A stretch of 64,000 nt of DNA from Prevotellaceae bacterium UBA3627 (lineage in GTDB: Bacteria; Bacteroidota; Bacteroidia; Bacteroidales; Bacteroidaceae). The stretch's first letter is position 1, and each line of letters opens with the position of its first letter. Shown piece after piece: positions 42,660 to 51,254 of this stretch. The position numbers and the translations under genes were made by a program. The stretch lies in NCBI GenBank assembly GCA_002373375.1, contig DFLE01000015.1:16503-80502 (forward strand), written 5' to 3'. Below the pieces are notes generated by a model. It was given only the letters and a program-made list of their open reading frames with translations. It was not told the DNA's origin and searched no databases.

Positions 42660-44138
42660 TTAATAGCTGCGGGCTATGAGTACGCGGCACTTAGAAGGCT
42701 TGCCTGTCACCATGTCAACGCCTGGTGTCTGCTCGAAGGCAAATGGTACGCAACGTATGGTGGCCTGTGTATCTTCCTTTATCTTTGCCTCGGTCTCGGC
42801 TGTGCCGTCCCAGTGGCAGAGGAAGAAACCGCCGTCTTTTACCTTCTCCTTGAACTCCTCATAGTTGTCACACTCGTAGATGTGAGCGTCACGGAAGGCA
42901 AGGGCTTTCTTGAAGATGTTCTGCTGTATGTCCTCAAGAAGGTTCTCTATGCGCTCTGTCAGACCGTCAAAGCTTACAGTCTCTTTCTCCAATGTGTCGC
43001 GACGCATTATCTCTACGGTGCCGTTCTCAAGGTCGCGGCCACCCATTACTACGCGCACTGGTACACCCTTAAGCTCATAGTCAGCGAATTTGAAGCCTGG
43101 ACGCTTGTTGTCTGCATCATCATATTTTACGCTGATGCCTTTGGCGCGCAATGCGTCAATGACAGGCTGGAACTTCTCTGCTATCTGCTCCTGCTGCTCA
43201 CCTTTGCCTATTGGTATGATAACTACCTGCAGTGGAGCAAGGCGTGGAGGCAATACAAGACCGTTGTCATCAGAGTGTGTCATAATGAGTGCACCGATAA
43301 GACGAGTAGAAACGCCCCATGATGTAGCCCATACATACTCTGGCTTATTCTCCTTTGTAAGGTATGTAACGTCAAAAGCCTTAGCAAAGTTCTGACCGAG
43401 GAAGTGTGAGGTACCAGACTGCAGAGCCTTTCCGTCCTGCATCATAGCCTCGATGGTGTAAGTGTCGAGTGCTCCGGCGAAACGCTCAGTCTCACTCTTG
43501 ACGCCCTGCATTACAGGAACTGCCATCCACTCCTCAGCAAACTTAGCATAAACCTTCAGCATCTTCTGTGCCTCCTGCTCAGCCTCCTCGCGTGTGGCAT
43601 GAGCGGTGTGTCCCTCCTGCCACAGGAACTCTGATGTGCGGAGGAACGGACGTGTGCGCATCTCCCAACGCATTACGTTACACCACTGGTTGCACATCAG
43701 TGGCAGGTCGCGCCATGAGTGGATCCAGTTCTTATATGTGTTCCAGATGATAGTCTCAGATGTAGGACGAACGATGAGCTCCTCCTCCAGTTTTGCTGCC
43801 GGGTCAACAACTACACCGTCACCGGCATCGTTTGTCTTAAGACGGTAATGTGTAACGACAGCACACTCTTTGGCAAATCCCTCAACGTGTTCTGCCTCGC
43901 GTGAGAGAAAAGACTTTGGAATAAGCAGAGGGAAGTAAGCGTTCTGTGCACCCGTCTCCTTAAACATCTTGTCAAGTTGCTGCTGCATTTTCTCCCATAT
44001 AGCGTAGCCGTAAGGCTTGATAACCATGCATCCGCGTACTGCAGACTGCTCTGCCAAGTCGGCTTTTACAACGAGGTCATTATACCACTGACTATAGTTG
44101 TCAGCACGTTTTGTAAGTTCTTTGAGTTCTTTTGCCAT
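42660..44138 (-). CDS. proS: Prolyl-tRNA synthetase (short, archaeal/eukaryote-like form)
   Basis: 492 aa class II synthetase without the bacterial editing insert. Motif 2 and 3 features (CNVMRWEMRTRPFLRTSEFLW; SWGVSTRLIGALIMTHSDD) and the anticodon-binding domain (about 290-390) are present, with a C-terminal zinc-binding-type extension ending in Tyr (RSY), typical of this ProS type. The -7 box TAACTTTG at 44177-44170 (minus) lies 32 bp upstream. Confidence 0.95.
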   Translation of the reverse strand: MAKELKELTKRADNYSQWYNDLVVKADLAEQSAVRGCMVIKPYGYAIWEKMQQQLDKMFKETGAQNAYFPLLIPKSFLSREAEHVEGFAKECAVVTHYRLKTNDAGDGVVVDPAAKLEEELIVRPTSETIIWNTYKNWIHSWRDLPLMCNQWCNVMRWEMRTRPFLRTSEFLWQEGHTAHATREEAEQEAQKMLKVYAKFAEEWMAVPVMQGVKSETERFAGALDTYTIEAMMQDGKALQSGTSHFLGQNFAKAFDVTYLTKENKPEYVWATSWGVSTRLIGALIMTHSDDNGLVLPPRLAPLQVVIIPIGKGEQQEQIAEKFQPVIDALRAKGISVKYDDADNKRPGFKFADYELKGVPVRVVMGGRDLENGTVEIMRRDTLEKETVSFDGLTERIENLLEDIQQNIFKKALAFRDAHIYECDNYEEFKEKVKDGGFFLCHWDGTAETEAKIKEDTQATIRCVPFAFEQTPGVDMVTGKPSKCRVLIARSY

Positions 44139-44169
44139 TTTATTTTTATAACACTATTTCGTTTGTGTG

Positions 44170-44177
44170 CAAAGTTA
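44170..44177 (-). promoter_or_regulatory. -7 box of proS
   Basis: Minus-strand TAACTTTG, exact consensus; the -33 region is A/T-rich without a clear TTTG. Confidence 0.5.
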
Positions 44178-44248
44178 ATAAAAAATATTGACACATTATA
44201 AGAAAGATTTTACAATTGTTTTAAAAAGTGTAAAAAAGGAAACAAATG

Positions 44249-44280
44249 TTTGTAAGTTAGAGAAAAAAACTTTACCTTTG
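44249..44280 (+). promoter_or_regulatory. Promoter of the 44.3-50.3 kb gene series
   Basis: TTTG (44249-44252), 20 nt, TACCTTTG (44273-44280): exact consensus, 22 bp before the start at 44303. Confidence 0.8.
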
Positions 44281-44302
44281 GAATAATTAAAATCGAACGA
44301 TT

Positions 44303-44578
44303 ATGGCTAACAAGAGAGATTTGAAACGAGGCATTAACTATATTTGCAGCGAACTCTTTGCTGAGTGTGTTGCTGCATCGGTGTATAACAAGAATTCAGA
44401 CAAGGACAATGTGGACAGTCTGTTGAGGTCAATAATAAGTATCCATTCTGACTATGTGATGCGTGTATCGCATCCGGAGCCGGGGATGACTGCCAAGAAG
44501 TATTACGGCGTCTTGATTGACGGTTTTAATAATGAGGTAAATGACATTGTGGACCAAATTAATAATATCTATTCGTAA
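44303..44578 (+). CDS. Small conserved-type cytoplasmic protein (91 aa)
   Basis: 91 aa helical protein (KRGINYICSELFAECVAAS...). No catalytic motif. Its TAA is followed immediately by the ATG of the acyltransferase gene, so the two are co-translated. Own promoter upstream. Function unknown. Confidence 0.7.
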   Translation: MANKRDLKRGINYICSELFAECVAASVYNKNSDKDNVDSLLRSIISIHSDYVMRVSHPEPGMTAKKYYGVLIDGFNNEVNDIVDQINNIYS

Positions 44579-45124
44579 ATGTTGAGGACACTGTGTGGGT
44601 GGCTCCTGTACAAAGTATGTGGATGGACAAAGGAAGTGTCTGTCAGTCACCCAAAGAAATACATTATATGTTTAGCTCCTCATACTAGTAACTGGGACTT
44701 TGTGTTAGGACAGTTATATTCTCATGCGGATGGTGTGAAGATAAATTTCCTGATGAAGAAGGAGTGGTTCTTCTTCCCGTTGGGTGCGCTCTTCCGTCGG
44801 TTGGGGGGAATACCTGTCAACAGGCAGAAGAAAGGTAGCATGACTGACGCCTTGGCTGAGACTGCACAACAGTCTGAGGTGTTCAGATTGTGTGTCACTC
44901 CTGAGGGTACGCGTAAGAGTAACCCGGAGTGGAAGAAGGGCTTTTACTACATTGCACTGAAGGCAGGGTTGCCTATATTGCTATATGGTGTGGACTATGA
45001 GAGGAAACTGATACAGTGCACGAAAGTGGTTGTGCCAACGGGTGACATAGACAGAGAGATGGCAGAGATAAAGGAGTATTTCAAGAATTTCAAAGGCAAA
45101 CACCCAGAGCAGTTTGCCGTATAA
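44579..45124 (+). CDS. PlsC-like 1-acylglycerol-phosphate acyltransferase
   Basis: 181 aa. The H-x4-D active site is APHTSNWDF; the other acyltransferase blocks are present as FRRLGGIPVNR and VTPEGTRK. It likely transfers an acyl chain to a lysophospholipid or related acceptor at the inner membrane. It is short and lacks an obvious N-terminal membrane anchor, as in the small PlsC-like group of Bacteroidetes. Starts at the base after the preceding stop codon. Confidence 0.85.
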   Translation: MLRTLCGWLLYKVCGWTKEVSVSHPKKYIICLAPHTSNWDFVLGQLYSHADGVKINFLMKKEWFFFPLGALFRRLGGIPVNRQKKGSMTDALAETAQQSEVFRLCVTPEGTRKSNPEWKKGFYYIALKAGLPILLYGVDYERKLIQCTKVVVPTGDIDREMAEIKEYFKNFKGKHPEQFAV

Positions 45125-45132
45125 CACGATAG

Positions 45133-48006
45133 ATGAGATATCTGAGTCGTAAAATGAAGATAATAAAACTGTTAATATTATGTGTGGCATGGTGTCTTAC
45201 GACATCATGCTTTGCTGATTCATACGAACAGCACCTAACGGATTTACGCGTTGATGACAATGCAAAGGTCATTCTTGTATATATGGATGACTCGTTTGCG
45301 GACCAAACATTTACCAGTAAGACTATAAAGAAGATATATCGCAAGGTAACAAAAGATGTTCACAAGGCACTGCCACCGGAGTATAAGGACTACGGTGTAC
45401 GTATATATACCAAGGGAACGTTGATAGAAAACATCCTGACACATGAGGTGACGGTGGAAGAGAAGAAAAAGCCTCACAGACGTCATCATGGCTGGTGGGG
45501 CGATGTGTATTATGACGGTCAGCCGTGGGTGAGCAATGTGTCAAAGCCCCATAAGGTGACGGCCGCTTTGAAGAATAAGCATATTACGGTATGGGCGAGT
45601 CATGGAAAGTATTATGATATGGCTCAGAGTATATGGAAGTGGCAGAGACCACGTCTGTTCTCCACAACAGAGGATTTGTTTACGCAGACCATTGTGGTGC
45701 CTTACCTTATACCGATGCTTGAGAATGCAGGCGCTGTAGTGTTCACACCCCGTGAGCGTGACTGGCAGACTGAAGAGGTTATAGTGGATAATGACAGTCC
45801 GGAGACTGGTTATAGGGAAACGGGCGCCTTTGAGCTTTGGACTACGCCTATGGCGGTCAATGGTTTCTCTATACCATCAGGCAATATCAGTGACAATTAC
45901 AATCCGTTTGATCAAGGTACGGTCAGACAGGTGCAGTGTTCACGCAGCGATGTGAGTGCCAAGGCTATATACACTCCTGCGCTGAAGAAGAGTGGCAAGT
46001 ATGCTGTATATGTGTCATACGCTACGGTGGACGCAAGCACAGATAAAGCACATTACAAGGTGTGGCACCAGGGGATATGTACGGAGGTTATAGTGAACCA
46101 GCGTATGGGCGGTGGCACATGGGTGTATCTGGGCACGTTTGATTTTGATAATAACCGTCCTGAATATAACTATGTAGAACTGTCTTCATATTCGCAAGAC
46201 AAATGTGTGGTTACCACCGACGCTGTACGTTTCGGCGGTGGCATGGGCAATATAGTGCGTGGTGAAGGTGTCAGCGGTGTGCCGCGTTGCCTTGAGGGTG
46301 CACGTTATTATGCACAGTGGGCAGGAGTACCTTATGATGTCTATTCGCTGTATAAGGGAGAAGATGACTATAAAGATGACATAAATGTGCGTTCGTTGAT
46401 GTCTAACTGGCTGTCAGGTGGTTCACCGTTTGTTCCCGGTCAGGAGGGAAAGCACGTTCCTATAGATATGACGCTGGCGGTACACTCTGATGCTGGATAT
46501 AACAAGGACTTTAAGTCTATATTCGGTTCTCTGGCGGTCTGCACCACTGATTTTAACGAAGAGAAACTGGCTGCAGGCGCGTCACGTCATCATTCAAAGA
46601 ACTTTGCGAAGATGTTGTTGGAGCAGTCAAAGGAGGACCTGTCTGCACGCTATGGTGAGTGGCGCTGGCGTGATTTGTATGATAAGAATTATTCAGAGAC
46701 GCGATTGCCTGCAGTGCCGTCGGCTATCTTTGAGACATTGTCACATCAGAGTTTCCCCGATATGCGCTTGGCTCATGACCCAGACTTTAAGTTCACTTTG
46801 GCGCGCTCTATATATAAGACGATGCTGCGCTTTGAGTCAGAGGCACACGGTGGAAGAGTAGTGGTGTCTCCGTTGACGCCTAAGGACTTCCGTATATCGT
46901 TAGACACACTGGGTAATGCCACACTCGCGTGGAACCAGCAGTTGGATGAGTATGAGAATACTGCCAGAGCCGTATCATATAACATCTATATGTCAGTGGG
47001 AGTAACGGGTTATGACAATGGAGTCAACGTAAGCCAGAGTAACTACAGTATGCGCCTGATGCCAGATATAGTGTATCGCTTCCGCGTAACTGCTGTTAAT
47101 GAGGGTGGCGAGAGCTTCCCTACAGAGGAACTGGCAGTGGTATGGCACGGACCAAAGGCTGAGAATATCCTTATAGTAAACGGCTTCCAACGATTGGCAG
47201 CTCCTGAGATAATCAATACAGACTCGCTGAAAGGCTTTGACATCAGCCTTGACCCGGGTGTGTCATACGGCATGACAGCCGGCTGGTGTGGCAGGCAGAG
47301 TGACTATGACATCTCATCGCAGGACTTCGGCGCATCAACAAGTGAGATGGAGGGCAAGTTCGTTGCAGGTAACAGCTTCAATTATGTAGGCGAACATGCG
47401 GAGGCCATAGCTTCGGCATATAGGTACAACATCGTGAGCTGCACGAGGAGCGTAGTAGAGACAAGTATGATAGACCTCTCACGCTATGATGTGGTTGACC
47501 TTATATTGGGTAACGAGCGTAATGACGGCTACAGCCTGCGTCAGTATAAGACAATACCGGTTGCCATGCAACAACGACTGTCATCATACGCCTTTGGCGC
47601 GGTCAACAGCATCAGCGGTCACCATGCCCTGTTGGTTAGCGGCTCGTATGTCGGCTCGGATATGAAGTCCACTGGTGAGCAGCTGTTCATGGAGCAAGTG
47701 CTTCATGCCTCACATGTAGGAACCACCAATACAGCCAATGACTATGTCAACGGTCTGCAGCAAACCATTGTACTTAACAATACCCTTAATCCAGACCATT
47801 ATGCCACTACACGCAGTGATGTCCTGCATCCTATGCATGGAGCGTTTGTGTGTATGCAGTATAGTGACGGACAGACAGCGGCGGTGGCATATCGTGGACA
47901 CATGTCGTCATTCGTCATGGGATTCCCGTTCGAGTGCATATCAAGCGCTTCACAGCGGGCATATACCATGCGTGGTATAATATCGTATTTGTTAAACCAT
48001 CAGTAA
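45133..48006 (+). CDS. Amidase_3-like peptidoglycan amidase with inserted golvesin-type domain
   Basis: 957 aa, exported (signal near MKIIKLLILCVAWCLTTS; the start could also be ATG 45154). Proteins of this type are often labelled xanthan lyase, but the sequence reads as an interrupted N-acetylmuramoyl-L-alanine amidase: zinc His in WASHGKYY (H157), zinc Glu in TTEDLFTQ (E180), second zinc His in LAVHSDAG (H451) and catalytic Glu in AIFETLSHQ (E534). The insertion between E180 and H451 carries a golvesin-like beta module (IVDNDSPE... to TDAVRFGGG). A fibronectin III-like segment (about 590-680) and a large C-terminal module follow. Predicted to cut the peptide from MurNAc in the periplasm. 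The next gene begins 13 bp later. Confidence 0.75.
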   Translation: MRYLSRKMKIIKLLILCVAWCLTTSCFADSYEQHLTDLRVDDNAKVILVYMDDSFADQTFTSKTIKKIYRKVTKDVHKALPPEYKDYGVRIYTKGTLIENILTHEVTVEEKKKPHRRHHGWWGDVYYDGQPWVSNVSKPHKVTAALKNKHITVWASHGKYYDMAQSIWKWQRPRLFSTTEDLFTQTIVVPYLIPMLENAGAVVFTPRERDWQTEEVIVDNDSPETGYRETGAFELWTTPMAVNGFSIPSGNISDNYNPFDQGTVRQVQCSRSDVSAKAIYTPALKKSGKYAVYVSYATVDASTDKAHYKVWHQGICTEVIVNQRMGGGTWVYLGTFDFDNNRPEYNYVELSSYSQDKCVVTTDAVRFGGGMGNIVRGEGVSGVPRCLEGARYYAQWAGVPYDVYSLYKGEDDYKDDINVRSLMSNWLSGGSPFVPGQEGKHVPIDMTLAVHSDAGYNKDFKSIFGSLAVCTTDFNEEKLAAGASRHHSKNFAKMLLEQSKEDLSARYGEWRWRDLYDKNYSETRLPAVPSAIFETLSHQSFPDMRLAHDPDFKFTLARSIYKTMLRFESEAHGGRVVVSPLTPKDFRISLDTLGNATLAWNQQLDEYENTARAVSYNIYMSVGVTGYDNGVNVSQSNYSMRLMPDIVYRFRVTAVNEGGESFPTEELAVVWHGPKAENILIVNGFQRLAAPEIINTDSLKGFDISLDPGVSYGMTAGWCGRQSDYDISSQDFGASTSEMEGKFVAGNSFNYVGEHAEAIASAYRYNIVSCTRSVVETSMIDLSRYDVVDLILGNERNDGYSLRQYKTIPVAMQQRLSSYAFGAVNSISGHHALLVSGSYVGSDMKSTGEQLFMEQVLHASHVGTTNTANDYVNGLQQTIVLNNTLNPDHYATTRSDVLHPMHGAFVCMQYSDGQTAAVAYRGHMSSFVMGFPFECISSASQRAYTMRGIISYLLNHQ

Positions 48007-48019
48007 ATTTATATATACT

Positions 48020-48340
48020 ATGAACACCTTTAATATAGTTTCCAATGCCTCAGGCACGCGTACGATGACTATCACTGAGGAAAACCTCGAGGTGATAAAG
48101 CAATACTCCTTGTTCAAGAACCTTGTTGGCAGTAACGGCATAGTGGATGACTCTGTGCTGACCACCCTGAAGTCATTCGTGGGAGGTCTGATAGACTCTA
48201 CAAGTGCGGCAGATGCCAAGTTGGTAACGTTTTACAAGGACGTGCTGGCGCATCCTAATATGAAGTCAGTCGGACTGGCTAACCTTATTGAGCTTTACGC
48301 CCATTGGTTGGAAGAGAACCCTGAAAAAGAAGAAGAATAA
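48020..48340 (+). CDS. Small helical protein (106 aa)
   Basis: 106 aa, predicted cytoplasmic, mostly helical, with an acidic end (EENPEKEEE). No recognised domain. It lies 13 bp after the amidase-like gene and 3 bp before the radical SAM gene, so it belongs to the operon. Confidence 0.7.
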   Translation: MNTFNIVSNASGTRTMTITEENLEVIKQYSLFKNLVGSNGIVDDSVLTTLKSFVGGLIDSTSAADAKLVTFYKDVLAHPNMKSVGLANLIELYAHWLEENPEKEEE

Positions 48341-48343
48341 CAG

Positions 48344-50260
48344 ATGCTGACAGATTTCCTGCCTACCACGAAGAAAGAGTGTGAACTTCGGGGGTGGGAT
48401 GAGCTTGACATAATACTGTTCTCTGGTGACGCCTATGTGGACCACCCGTCGTTTGGCGCCGCTGTGATAGGTCGTACCCTTGAGGCGGCGGGCTACAGGG
48501 TAGCTATTGTGCCGCAGCCTGACTGGCACGGCGACTTCCGTGACTTTAAGAAGCTGGGGCGCCCACGCCTGTTCTTCGGCATATCGCCGGGTGCCATGGA
48601 CTCCATGGTCAACAAGTACACAGCCAACAAGCGTCTGCGCTCAGAGGATGCTTATTCTCCTGACGGACGCCATGACTGCCGTCCGGAGTACCCCTCCATT
48701 GTATATACCAAGATACTGAAGCAACTGTTTCCCGATGTACCGGTGATACTCGGAGGTATAGAGGCTTCGCTGCGCCGACTGACTCATTATGACTATTGGA
48801 GCGACTCTCTGCGTAAGTGCATACTGTGTGACTCTGGTGCCGACATGATAACCTATGGTATGGGTGAGAAGGTCACTATAGAGATAGCCAACGGCCTTGC
48901 CGAGGGTAAGTCCCTGTATGAGTTGCATAATATTCCGCAGATAGTCTTTCTTGCAAAGAAAGAGGAAATACCCGGAGGTTTCAGGGATGACGATATCATC
49001 CTTCACTCTCATGAGGAGTGTCTGCGTAACAAACGTGCTGAGGCAGAGAACTTCCGCCATATTGAGGAGGAGTCAAACAAAATGCATGCGCAACGTCTGA
49101 TACAGGGCGTTGACGGGATATACGCTGTCGTTAATCCTCCTTATCCTCCGATGACAACGGAGGAGATAGACGCGTCCTTTGACTTGCCATACCAGCGTGT
49201 GCCCCATCCTAAGTATAAGGGTAAGCGCATACCTGCGTATGATATGATAAAGTTCTCCGTCAACCTGCACAGAGGATGTTTCGGCGGTTGTGCCTTCTGT
49301 ACTATCTCCGCTCATCAGGGCAAGTTCATAGCCTGCCGTTCCAAGGAAAGCATAATGAAAGAGGTGAAGGAGGTTGTTAAACTGCCCGACTTCAAAGGCT
49401 ATCTGTCAGACCTTGGCGGTCCGTCAGCCAATATGTACGGCATGCACGGACGTAATCCCAAGGCCTGCGAGGTGTGTAAGAAACCCTCTTGCCTCCATCC
49501 ACAGGTATGTCCAAACCTTGTGAATGACCATTCTGCATTGCTCGACATATACCATGCGGTGGATGCGCTGCCAGAGGTAAAGAAGAGCTTTATAGGCAGT
49601 GGTGTGCGTTATGACTTGTTGCTGCATAAGAGTAAAGACGAGAAATGTAACGAGGCGGCGCGGCAATATACCCGTGAACTGATAACCAAGCATGTCAGTG
49701 GTAGGTTGAAGGTAGCACCAGAGCATACGTCCGACAGCGTGCTCTATCTTATGCGCAAACCGTCGTTCAAACTGTTCTATGAGTTCAAGCGTATATTCGA
49801 CCAGATAAACAAGGAGGAGGGACTGCGCCAGCAGCTCATACCTTATTTTATTTCTTCGCATCCCGGATGCACCGAGCGTGATATGGCACAGCTTGCCGAC
49901 CTCACCAAGCGCATGGGATATAAGCTGGAGCAGGTGCAGGACTTTACGCCTACGCCTATGACCGTAGCCACAGAGACGTGGTACACTGGTTACGACCCTT
50001 ACACCCTTGAGCCGGTGTTCTCTGCCAAGACGCAGAAAGAAAAACTGGCTCAGCGTCAGTATTTCTTCTGGTATAAGGATGAGGGGGGACAGTCTGCTCC
50101 ACCATCGCGTAAGTCCCGTGACAACAAGGGTAGAGGAGCTCGAAATGGGACTCACGATACCAGAGGAAGGAAAGATAACAGACATCAGGGGAACCAGCCC
50201 AAGAAGAAACAGAAGTCATATAACCCCAACTTCAATGACGCGGGTAAGCGTAGGCGATGA
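48344..50260 (+). CDS. YgiQ-family radical SAM protein (UPF0313)
   Basis: 638 aa. A B12-binding-like N-terminal region with RPRLFFGISPGAMDSMVN and VILGGIEASLRR precedes the radical SAM core with the cluster motif C-x3-C-x2-C (C312, C316, C319; HRGCFGGCAFCTI) and the YgiQ-specific GGPSANMYGM and LKVAPEHTSDSVLYLM blocks. The C-terminal 60 residues are basic and low-complexity, which may bind nucleic acid. The reaction of this family is not established. It ends the operon; a strong terminator follows. Confidence 0.9.
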   Translation: MLTDFLPTTKKECELRGWDELDIILFSGDAYVDHPSFGAAVIGRTLEAAGYRVAIVPQPDWHGDFRDFKKLGRPRLFFGISPGAMDSMVNKYTANKRLRSEDAYSPDGRHDCRPEYPSIVYTKILKQLFPDVPVILGGIEASLRRLTHYDYWSDSLRKCILCDSGADMITYGMGEKVTIEIANGLAEGKSLYELHNIPQIVFLAKKEEIPGGFRDDDIILHSHEECLRNKRAEAENFRHIEEESNKMHAQRLIQGVDGIYAVVNPPYPPMTTEEIDASFDLPYQRVPHPKYKGKRIPAYDMIKFSVNLHRGCFGGCAFCTISAHQGKFIACRSKESIMKEVKEVVKLPDFKGYLSDLGGPSANMYGMHGRNPKACEVCKKPSCLHPQVCPNLVNDHSALLDIYHAVDALPEVKKSFIGSGVRYDLLLHKSKDEKCNEAARQYTRELITKHVSGRLKVAPEHTSDSVLYLMRKPSFKLFYEFKRIFDQINKEEGLRQQLIPYFISSHPGCTERDMAQLADLTKRMGYKLEQVQDFTPTPMTVATETWYTGYDPYTLEPVFSAKTQKEKLAQRQYFFWYKDEGGQSAPPSRKSRDNKGRGARNGTHDTRGRKDNRHQGNQPKKKQKSYNPNFNDAGKRRR

Positions 50261-50301
50261 TTATCAGCCTACACGTTTACATACTACAGACAAAAATTTC
50301 C

Positions 50302-50345
50302 AAAGCCAGCCTCGCCGTTAATAAACGGTGGGGCTGGCTTTTTTA
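50302..50345 (+). terminator. Strong terminator after the YgiQ-family gene
   Basis: AAAGCCAGCCTCGCCGTT pairs with AACGGTGGGGCTGGCTTT (18 bp, two G.T) followed by a T-run through 50344. Confidence 0.92.
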
Positions 50346-51180
50346 TACCCATGCTCCTGTGGAGCAGAAATCATGGAAAATCATTAGGACAATCTTTGGA
50401 GCCTGGCGGCTCAGAAATATTTCTGGCTCATAGAGTCTGGGATTATAAAAAGAGTTTTTATCCACGCGCTCGGCGACGTAAGGAGACGCTTGCTACCGTA
50501 GGGACGCAAGAATTTATCATTAATTTTATTTTCAACAACTCTGACATATTTGGAGGAATATCCTTAAATCCTATAATCCTTAGACTAATAATAAATCCAT
50601 GGAAAAACTGTCTTTATACGGTGTTGAATTGGACTTGATTTATGTCAGCCTATGACAAAAATGTCCTATTTGGAACCTTTCGTTAACGCCTCATGCTTGC
50701 GATATTTCATAATTATTTCCTGCTGGCTGTGTACAGCGAAATCTATAGAAGGTTGTAACTTATTGATAATCAGTGATAGGTTGTAAAAAAGTATGAAAAA
50801 AGCATAGTTTTTGCGTCGTAAAAGCTATGCTTTCAGTATGTAAAAGCTATCGTTTCTCATCGTGAAAGCTATCACTTTACACTGTAAAAGCTATGCTTTC
50901 ATTGGAAAAGAAGATAATAATTGATGTTTTTAGCCCTTTCAAGAGGTTGTTTTTCTCCTAGATTACGTTTTTTCGTTGACAAAATTAAAAAGGGCAAATC
51001 ACTAAAATGTCCTATTCTATGTATTTCTATAATCACCTTTTTTTTTTTAGTTCTATATGTCATGTTTATTATTTTTTTTCGTAATACACATATAGAGGTT
51101 GTGACTATAGGTGGAATATTGTTTCTTACAGGGTGTAAATTTGCGCAAAATGTTCATTTTTAGGTGTATAGATGATATTT
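50346..51180. other. Intergenic region with 22-bp repeats upstream of PL1
   Basis: About 835 bp without a supported gene. It contains a 14-bp palindrome CAGAAATATTTCTG (50412-50425) and the third repeat array. Two open frames (50351-50638, 50921-51163) show no coding character. Confidence 0.6.
50818..50895 (-). repeat. 22-bp-period tandem repeat, locus 3 (four units, reverse)
   Basis: Reverse-orientation cores GTRAAAGCTATS start at 50818, 50840, 50862 and 50884, exactly 22 bp apart; a degenerate unit lies at about 50795-50807. Two cores end in ATG instead of ATC. Spacers on the minus strand include AGTGTAAAGT and GATGAGAAAC. Confidence 0.9.
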
Positions 51181-51203
51181 TTGTTTTTGTAAAACAAAAA
51201 CAA
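51181..51203. promoter_or_regulatory. Perfect 10-bp inverted repeat in the PL1 promoter (operator candidate)
   Basis: TTGTTTTTGT, AAA, ACAAAAACAA. It covers the -33 box TTTG (51186-51189) and most of the spacer, a position where a repressor would block RNA polymerase. Confidence 0.55.
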
Positions 51204-51215
51204 TTCATAACTTTG
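51186..51215 (+). promoter_or_regulatory. PL1 pectate lyase promoter
   Basis: TTTG (51186-51189), 18 nt, TAACTTTG (51208-51215). Spacing is one base shorter than the other promoters here, which may lower basal activity. Confidence 0.65.
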
Positions 51216-51254
51216 TGCGTATCAAATCTTTATTTACTAAACTAACTTAATACA

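Noticed and set aside
45133..48006. Xanthan lyase
   Set aside because: No polysaccharide-lyase motif seen; active-site residues fit a zinc amidase instead.
50351..50638. 95-codon open frame after the YgiQ-family gene
   Set aside because: No composition or motif typical of a protein; follows a strong terminator without a promoter.
50921..51163. 80-codon open frame upstream of the PL1 gene
   Set aside because: Encoded by T-rich low-complexity DNA and no promoter; probably chance.
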